The notes under the pieces: model-generated | The model's input: the letters and a program-made list of their open reading frames with translations, nothing else | Told to the model about the DNA's origin: nothing | The model's database searches: none | Program-made: the position numbers and the translations under genes | In this document: positions 15,303 to 18,803 of the stretch, one piece after another | How positions within the stretch are numbered: position 1 is the first letter of the stretch | Layout: each line of letters opens with the position of its first letter | Source of the DNA: an uncultured Helcococcus sp. | GTDB taxonomy: Bacteria; Bacillota; Clostridia; Tissierellales; Peptoniphilaceae | Reading direction: 5' to 3' | DNA: 18,803 nucleotides | Assembly: GCA_937926545.1 (NCBI GenBank) | Contig: CALAZW010000065.1 | Location: 1-18,803, forward strand

Positions 15303-15331
15303 TTGAGTTGTAGAAGTATTTTGCATATAAT
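15303..15331 (+). promoter_or_regulatory. Promoter of the small surface-protein genes
   Basis: TTGAGT (15303-15308), a 17-bp spacer and TATAAT (15326-15331). GAGGTGA follows within ten bases of the -10, giving a very short leader. Confidence 0.7.
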
Positions 15332-15349
15332 AGATATGAGGTGAATATC

Positions 15350-15823
15350 ATGACAAAAAGAAGGGATAAAAGGCCTATTTATAAGAATCCACTGCTGTGG
15401 AGTCTGGTTACAGGAGTTATATCTTTTAAGTATTTTAAACATTTTAATGATAAATTAATAGAAGAAAATAGAAAACTAAAGGAAGAAAATTATAACTTGA
15501 AATTTACCAAAGATATTTTGTTTGATAGTAGAGAAGATATTCCTTTTAAGTTTTTAACCAATAATATTATTTCTTATAAGAATAAGAAAACAACTATTAA
15601 GGTCTTAGGAGATCCAGGTGAAACTTACACCATAGAAATCACCAGTCCAAGTGGTAGTCTTTTAACAGCCACTGGTTTGGAAGAAAAGAAGGCTAATGAC
15701 AAGGGCCTTGTTGAATGGAGCTATATAGTTGATCCTAGAACCCGTATAGGCAAGGGAAAGATTACTGTTACAAATTCTAAACAAAATAGCAAAAATATTC
15801 CTTACTATGTAAAGGAACTATAA
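15350..15823 (+). CDS. Hypothetical anchored protein with coiled coil and predicted Ig-like domain
   Basis: I do not recognise a named family. The 157-residue product begins with a basic stretch, has one short hydrophobic segment (about residues 14-27, PLLWSLVTGVISF), then a charged heptad-like helix (about 30-52, EENRKLKEENYNL) and a beta-rich C-terminal domain (about 65-155) with an alternating TTIKVLG, TYTIEIT, GLVEWSYIV and GKITVTN strand pattern. That pattern resembles bacterial Ig-like or MG2-like sandwich domains, an inference only. It would be tethered to the membrane, most simply with the beta domain outside. A GTG at 15341 is in frame, but GAGGTGA is placed for ATG 15350. The next gene follows after 37 bases with its own AAGGAG, so the two may be co-transcribed. 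Confidence 0.7.
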   Translation: MTKRRDKRPIYKNPLLWSLVTGVISFKYFKHFNDKLIEENRKLKEENYNLKFTKDILFDSREDIPFKFLTNNIISYKNKKTTIKVLGDPGETYTIEITSPSGSLLTATGLEEKKANDKGLVEWSYIVDPRTRIGKGKITVTNSKQNSKNIPYYVKEL

Positions 15824-15860
15824 TAGGTGGGTAAAAATAGAAAGTATTAAGGAGAAGATA

Positions 15861-16352
15861 ATGAAGCTTAAATATACTTTCTTTTTACTTTTATCCATCT
15901 TTATTCTAGGCCTGGCCTCCACTAAACTAACAGAAAAAAAGGCTGATACCATTGATTTGGTATGTAGGTATGATAATAGAAGTAAACTTAGACCAAATAA
16001 ATCCAAGGATTGGGTTGATGAAAAATACATAAATAATAAATATAGCCAAAACATAAATGTTTTATTGAGAAGTAACAATAGTTACAAAAATTTAAACAAT
16101 ATAAAAAGTCATGTCTATTATTATAAAAACAATTACTATCTCTTAATAACTGCTGACTGGACTGGCCAATACAAGGAAAATATCAACCAAGATATTCTTA
16201 AAATGTATGCCAATGACAGCACTGTAAGAATAGGTAAAATTAATGACCTGACCGTCCAAGAAATTCTTTATTTCATTAATGATTATTCAGCTTCTAGGCA
16301 GTATACATTCAAATATATCCTTGAAAATGGCGGTTATAAATTAAATAAATAA
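15861..16352 (+). CDS. Hypothetical secreted or membrane-anchored protein
   Basis: No family is recognised. The 163-residue product has a hydrophobic N-terminal segment (residues 5-20) typical of a signal peptide or uncleaved anchor; a possible cleavage follows Ala19 and there is no lipobox. The mature part is Asn-, Lys- and Tyr-rich with a strand-like NNIKSHVYYYKNN-YYLLITADW core and a helical, acidic C-terminal half ending in YTFKYILENGGYKLNK. AAGGAG (15849-15854) supports ATG 15861. It follows the Ig-like protein gene on the same strand without a clear terminator between. The Asn-rich composition differs from the metabolic genes around it and fits a rapidly evolving surface protein. Confidence 0.65.
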   Translation: MKLKYTFFLLLSIFILGLASTKLTEKKADTIDLVCRYDNRSKLRPNKSKDWVDEKYINNKYSQNINVLLRSNNSYKNLNNIKSHVYYYKNNYYLLITADWTGQYKENINQDILKMYANDSTVRIGKINDLTVQEILYFINDYSASRQYTFKYILENGGYKLNK

Positions 16353-16369
16353 TCATTTAATGCATTTCT

Positions 16370-16398
16370 TTGAAATATTATCCTATATGGATTATAAT
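16370..16398 (+). promoter_or_regulatory. Promoter of the acidic lipoprotein gene
   Basis: TTGAAA (16370-16375), a 17-bp spacer and TATAAT (16393-16398), one of the best promoter matches in the window. It starts 18 bases after the preceding stop codon. Confidence 0.75.
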
Positions 16399-16428
16399 AT
16401 ATATGTCAAAAATATTAGGAGGTATTTT

Positions 16429-16623
16429 ATGAGAAACAAAATTAGAACATTATGGCTTATGTTAGTACTTTCACTTGCTTTAACAGCTTGTGGTGGTGGA
16501 GAAACTAAACCTGAGGAAGAAAAACCTCAAGTAGAAGAACCTGCTGAAGGTGAAGAAAACACTGAAGAAGAACCTGCTGAAGGCGAAGAAGAAAACGCTG
16601 AAGAAGAAGGTAAGGACGAATAA
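16429..16623 (+). CDS. Very small, highly acidic lipoprotein
   Basis: The 64-residue precursor has a basic N-terminus, a hydrophobic core and a clear lipobox (LTAC, Cys21), followed by Gly-Gly-Gly and a tail made almost only of Glu, Pro, Gly, Ala and Asn. The mature part is about 44 residues, strongly negative and surely disordered, with no folded domain. The tail contains two copies of EEPAEGEEN with an 11-residue period. TAGGAGG (16416-16422) fixes ATG 16429; the longer frame from 16360 is rejected. With a strong dedicated promoter and terminator it is probably well expressed. Its role is unknown; cation binding or spacing at the membrane surface is speculation. Confidence 0.75.
   Translation: MRNKIRTLWLMLVLSLALTACGGGETKPEEEKPQVEEPAEGEENTEEEPAEGEEENAEEEGKDE
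16534..16596 (+). repeat. Tandem repeat in the acidic lipoprotein tail
   Basis: Two nearly identical units begin at 16534 and 16567 (33-base period), each encoding EEPAEGEEN-type sequence. The first stretch differs by a single C/T change; the second copy has one extra GAA. Repeat-number variation could change tail length. Confidence 0.7.
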
Positions 16624-16632
16624 TATATAGAG

Positions 16633-16660
16633 GAGCTCTGGTAGGACCAGGGCTCTTTTT
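16633..16660 (+). terminator. Terminator of the acidic lipoprotein gene
   Basis: A 10-bp GC-containing stem (16633-16642 with 16646-16655, one T-G wobble, loop AGG) is followed by TTTTT. It begins 9 bases after the stop codon. Confidence 0.9.
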
Positions 16661-16680
16661 CTGTTATAAATTAGATAATA

Positions 16681-16710
16681 TTGATTTTATAAATATTATA
16701 ATGTTATACT
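16681..16710 (+). promoter_or_regulatory. Possible promoter of the YozE-like gene
   Basis: TTGATT (16681-16686), an 18-bp spacer and TATACT (16705-16710) with TGT just before the -10. A TATAAT at 16697-16702 is an alternative but lacks a -35. Confidence 0.45.
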
Positions 16711-16738
16711 TGACTTACAACTTATTAGGAGGATATAT

Positions 16739-16948
16739 ATGAAGGATAATTTTACACCATGGATTTCAAAATTTAAAACTAAGAAACTTGCATCTGGAGA
16801 ATTGGCAAATTTCTTATTAGATAATAAGATAGATCAAGAAATAAATACTAGAGAAGAGTTAGAAACATTCCTAGTTGACCATAAGGCAAACAAGGAACTT
16901 CTAGAAACCTTTAATTTTATGTGGGTTCTATACGAATCTGACAACTAA
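16739..16948 (+). CDS. Small YozE-like protein
   Basis: A 69-residue soluble protein preceded by TAGGAGG at good spacing and followed by a strong terminator, so a real gene. Length and the spacing of conserved positions (an N-terminal F-x-x-W-[IL], L-A-x-F-L-L near residue 24, EELETFL near 40, and a C-terminal F-x-x-x-W-x-LYE) resemble the YozE_SAM_like family (PF06855), small all-helical proteins of Firmicutes with a SAM-like fold and unknown function. The match is by eye and modest; the fallback call is hypothetical protein. It is monocistronic and converges on the MazG-like gene. Confidence 0.6.
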   Translation: MKDNFTPWISKFKTKKLASGELANFLLDNKIDQEINTREELETFLVDHKANKELLETFNFMWVLYESDN

Positions 16949-17000
16949 AAAAAATTAAGTGAACCTTATATCCTAGCATGGACGACAGGTTCACTTTTTT
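16947..17000. terminator. Bidirectional terminator with a large loop
   Basis: A perfect 10-bp stem (16957-16966 with 16987-16996) encloses an unusual 20-base loop. A seven-A run precedes it (16948-16954) and seven T follow (16995-17001), so it serves both the YozE-like gene and the convergent MazG-like gene. Confidence 0.85.
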
Positions 17001-17335
17001 TAATCTTGTTTTTTATCCCTATTTATGCTTTTTTCATAGCTAAAATCATTATCATACCTATCTTCTAGCTTTTGTAAGTTTTTCTTTTGAATCTTATCAA
17101 AATCTAAATCTAGGCTATCTGTTAAAAGAGCCAAATACCAAAGCACATCGCCCAATTCCTCTTCCAATAAATCCAGGTCTAAATCGTGGCCATGATAAAA
17201 ATTCTTCTTTATCAGGTCTGTAACCTCTCCTATCTCACCATTAAGCCCTAGAATAGCATTTAGGACGCTCTCCCTCTTATCCAAGTCTCTACTCTTAGTG
17301 ACCATAGCTTTTCTCTCATAGTCCTTCCAATCCAT
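17000..17335 (-). CDS. MazG-like nucleotide pyrophosphohydrolase
   Basis: This 111-residue all-helical protein belongs to the MazG/all-alpha NTP pyrophosphohydrolase group, which hydrolyses (d)NTPs to monophosphates, often for nucleotide-pool cleaning. The Mg2+-binding pattern ExxE...ExxD is complete: Glu34 and Glu37 in LNGEIGEVTD, Glu60 and Asp63 in EEELGDVLWYL. It is a single-domain form, half of full MazG. An in-frame GTG at 17344 is rejected because GAGGTGG is placed for ATG 17335. It follows the PH-SHOCT gene by 30 bases and may be co-transcribed. Substrate is unknown; no toxin-like partner gene is adjacent. Confidence 0.9.
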   Translation of the reverse strand: MDWKDYERKAMVTKSRDLDKRESVLNAILGLNGEIGEVTDLIKKNFYHGHDLDLDLLEEELGDVLWYLALLTDSLDLDFDKIQKKNLQKLEDRYDNDFSYEKSINRDKKQD

Positions 17336-17365
17336 TTTATCCACCTCTTACTTTTCCTATTAAGC

Positions 17366-17917
17366 TTAAATTTTTAATAATTTTTTCTTTTTACTTGTAA
17401 ACTCTTCTTCAGTAATGATTCCCTCATCCATAAGAACCTTATATTTTCTTATTTCTTCTACAGGATCAATTCTTAAATCTAAGTACCTTCTTTTTTCCCT
17501 GTTCTCCAAACTAAATATAATTTTATGGGCTGCCTTAGATATATTGTCTGCAGTTATTTTATCAACTCCAACATTAAATTTTTCGCCCAAGCTATCTATG
17601 GTTACCAAACCAAATACCAGCCCCTTGGCTGAGGATATGTCGGTAATTTTGTCATAAACTATGGACTTAAAATCCTCTCCCCACAGCTTCTTTTGCCCAT
17701 ACATTATTCTCTTATTGGTCAATGCATAGGCATAATTATTATCGTGTTTAGTAACCCCCGTAAAATCTTTCAAGCCAATAAAGGTCATATATACCTCTTC
17801 ATCATAGTTTAGATTGTCCTCTATTATTTTAAAATGCTTCAGGGCCCATCTCCTAGTCATCCCCCTACCATAGTCATTTTGAAGACAATAATCATACATT
17901 TCTTCGGCTGTTCTCAT
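17366..17917 (-). CDS. PH-domain and SHOCT-domain protein
   Basis: The 183-residue product has an N-terminal helical part (1-35), a bacterial PH-like domain (about 38-135; YEEVY-type start, then YALTNKRIMYGQ, DKITDISSAKG, FGLVTIDS) of the YokE/bPH type, and a C-terminal SHOCT domain (about 151-181; EEIRKYKVLMDEGIITEEEF, ending KKKLLKI). SHOCT domains are short oligomerisation or tethering helices; the pair occurs in many Firmicute proteins of unknown role. No membrane segment or signal peptide is seen. AAAGGGGAAA precedes ATG 17917. The upstream 17918-18000 region holds only a weak promoter candidate (a GATAAT near 17978). Confidence 0.85.
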   Translation of the reverse strand: MRTAEEMYDYCLQNDYGRGMTRRWALKHFKIIEDNLNYDEEVYMTFIGLKDFTGVTKHDNNYAYALTNKRIMYGQKKLWGEDFKSIVYDKITDISSAKGLVFGLVTIDSLGEKFNVGVDKITADNISKAAHKIIFSLENREKRRYLDLRIDPVEEIRKYKVLMDEGIITEEEFTSKKKKLLKI

Positions 17918-18071
17918 CTATTTCCCCTTTCCTTATATTAAGTTACCAGTTAAGTCTATATTATCACATACTTACAAATCAGTTTATCTTCATCTAAGGT
18001 TATATAAGTTAAAATACCCACTTTTATAATAAGAAAAATGACCCTATTTCCTTATAAGTTTTCAGGTAAAC
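17918..18071. other. Intergenic region, nothing definite
   Basis: AT-rich, without an ORF with a ribosome binding site, tRNA or strong hairpin. It probably carries the promoter of the PH-SHOCT gene, but no -35/-10 pair stands out. Confidence 0.5.
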
Positions 18072-18101
18072 AAAAACTGCTGGAATAAATAATCCAGCAG
18101 T
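18072..18101 (-). terminator. Terminator downstream of the decayed DUF7000 gene
   Basis: A perfect 9-bp stem (18076-18084 with 18093-18101, loop ATAAATAA) is followed on the minus strand by TTTTTG. It lies 62 bases after the final stop of the DUF7000 remnant and is oriented for it. Confidence 0.8.
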
Positions 18102-18163
18102 CTATCTTTCATATTATAAAAGTCTTAACTTTACACTCTGTTTATCATTAGCTCGTTTGTCAC

Positions 18164-18571
18164 TTATAATTCTTTTTCTAATTTAGAGTAGATCCTAGGA
18201 ATCCTTTCAATAATCAAATCTGTTATTTTATTTAATTCTTCAAAATTAGGATTAGATATTAATTCAATGGAAATCACATACTATTGAGGCATTGTTTCTT
18301 CTTTATTCCACTCAGTGTCTTTTAATCTCTTCCAATAATTTTTTTGGGATTCTTTTACAGCTCCCATTAGCCAAAGTTTAAAGCAATTTTCTTGATGATT
18401 ATATATGATACCTAATTTTAACTTTATTTCTTTTAAAAAATCATTTGTGAAATAAAAATATGTATAGTCTAAATAACCATTAAGAACCTTTTTAACACTA
18501 AACTTTCCAGACAATTTTTTAGAAAATTCTTGTTGTAATTGACTCATATAATTTATTTGATAGATGCCCAT
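18164..18571 (-). pseudogene. DUF7000-family gene with in-frame TAG and missing N-terminus
   Basis: From ATG 18571 the frame gives 96 residues ending at a TAG (18281-18283). The same frame then continues for 38 sense codons (beginning YVISIEL and ending LEKEL) to TAA at 18164-18166. Both parts match, as I recall the family, one DUF7000 protein: GYLDYTYF, LGIIYNHQ, WLMG, the YWKRLKDTEWNKEETMPQ block and a C-terminal NPNF-LNKITDLI helix. In the family the MPQ block runs straight on to Y-x-V-x-x-x-x-L, so the TAG is an extra codon rather than the natural end. The usual N-terminal helix (about 30-40 residues) is absent: TAA lies two codons upstream of the ATG, and only a six-codon ATG frame precedes that. 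No good ribosome binding site is present. Most likely a pseudogene. Confidence 0.75.
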
Positions 18572-18743
18572 TTGTTAATTTATATTTATCTTCATATTAT
18601 ATCTGTCATAATTATGATTTAAAATAATAACAGTTAATAAATAGACCTTTTCTTTTTAGTCTAATATTCTTCTTTGTATACATTTTATTATACCCAAAGT
18701 TATTGAAGTATCTTTATAAATATTAAGCTACTCAGAAAGTATG
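18572..18743. other. AT-rich spacer, nothing definite
   Basis: All frames are closed at short intervals and no ribosome binding site with a sensible ORF was found. It separates two decayed gene fragments and is probably itself degenerate. Confidence 0.5.
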
Positions 18744-18746
18744 TGA

Positions 18747-18803
18747 CAAATATTAGGACATGCAGGTAAAGATATTACCGAACAAGTCTATATACATTCT
18801 GAT
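18747..18803 (+). pseudogene. Fragment resembling the C-terminal active-site box of a tyrosine recombinase
   Basis: The plus-strand frame after a TGA at 18744-18746 reads QILGHAGKDITEQVYIHSD up to the window edge. This matches box II of phage-type integrases: L-G-H, a T-[ET] turn and the nucleophilic Tyr ten residues after the His, followed by x-H. No start codon lies in this frame before the motif, and the upstream sequence in all three frames is closed and shows no integrase similarity, so the rest of the gene is missing. The fragment may run on beyond the window. It is short, so the call rests on one motif, but the motif is specific. Confidence 0.55.

Noticed and set aside
15818..16078. 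Minus-strand hydrophobic 86-residue ORF
   Set aside because: Antisense to the secreted protein gene and its signal peptide; no ribosome binding site; hydrophobicity is a by-product of the complementary strand.
16360..16428. 23-residue N-terminal extension of the acidic lipoprotein
   Set aside because: It overlaps the promoter; TAGGAGG and the signal peptide start both fit ATG 16429.
17000..17917. MazG plus PH-SHOCT pair as a toxin-antitoxin or phage-defence module
   Set aside because: Neither protein shows a toxin or nuclease motif, and MazG-like proteins are common housekeeping enzymes.
1..18803. CRISPR array, tRNA or rRNA genes, insertion sequence ends
   Set aside because: No regularly spaced repeats, cloverleaf or rRNA-like segments, or transposase with flanking inverted repeats were seen.

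Overview
The window is AT-rich chromosomal DNA with strong AGGAGG-type ribosome binding sites, sigma-A-like promoters and compact hairpin terminators. Gene content is that of a low-GC, Gram-positive, probably anaerobic Firmicute (Clostridia/Tissierellia-like): AMP-forming asparagine synthetase AsnA, an M18 aminopeptidase, a CoA-disulfide-reductase-type flavoenzyme, PPi-type phosphofructokinase, malic enzyme and many lipoproteins. The genus cannot be fixed from the sequence. There are no rRNA, tRNA or CRISPR features.

Layout. 0-2 kb: a YwaF-type membrane protein (-) diverges from asnA (+). 2-4.6 kb: a two-gene minus-strand unit of the flavoenzyme followed by the M18 aminopeptidase. 4.7-7.4 kb: two CapA-family lipoproteins, one with intact metal-site motifs and one in which most of the predicted ligands are replaced. 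7.5-8.6 kb: a divergent pair of half-size chromate-transporter genes overlapping by ATGA. 8.6-10.7 kb: PPi-type phosphofructokinase followed by a family 8 glycosyltransferase. 10.8-12.5 kb: a manganese exporter gene (mntP) behind a yybP-ykoY-type Mn2+ riboswitch with a visible terminator switch, and upstream of it a secreted protein with two SH3-like repeats. 12.6-14 kb: a membrane-anchored thioredoxin and a CcdA-type electron conduit, overlapping by 8 bases, probably a route for reducing thiols outside the membrane. 14-15.2 kb: malic enzyme. 15.3-16.9 kb: four small plus-strand genes, including a predicted Ig-like anchored protein, a secreted protein and a tiny acidic lipoprotein. 17-17.9 kb: a MazG-like pyrophosphohydrolase and a PH-SHOCT protein. 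18.1-18.8 kb: a decayed DUF7000-family gene and, at the right edge, a fragment that looks like the C-terminal active-site box of a tyrosine recombinase, so the right end is probably the scar of an accessory element.

Three points deserve most attention. The Mn2+ riboswitch can be read in detail down to its mutually exclusive terminator. The active and degenerate CapA paralogues sit next to each other. Stop codons repeatedly overlap the terminator stem (7 of 13 gene ends, the rest within 9 nt), an arrangement expected where RNA polymerase runs ahead of the ribosome. No clearly new multi-gene system stands out; the 15.3-16.9 kb cluster of unknown surface proteins is the least explained block.
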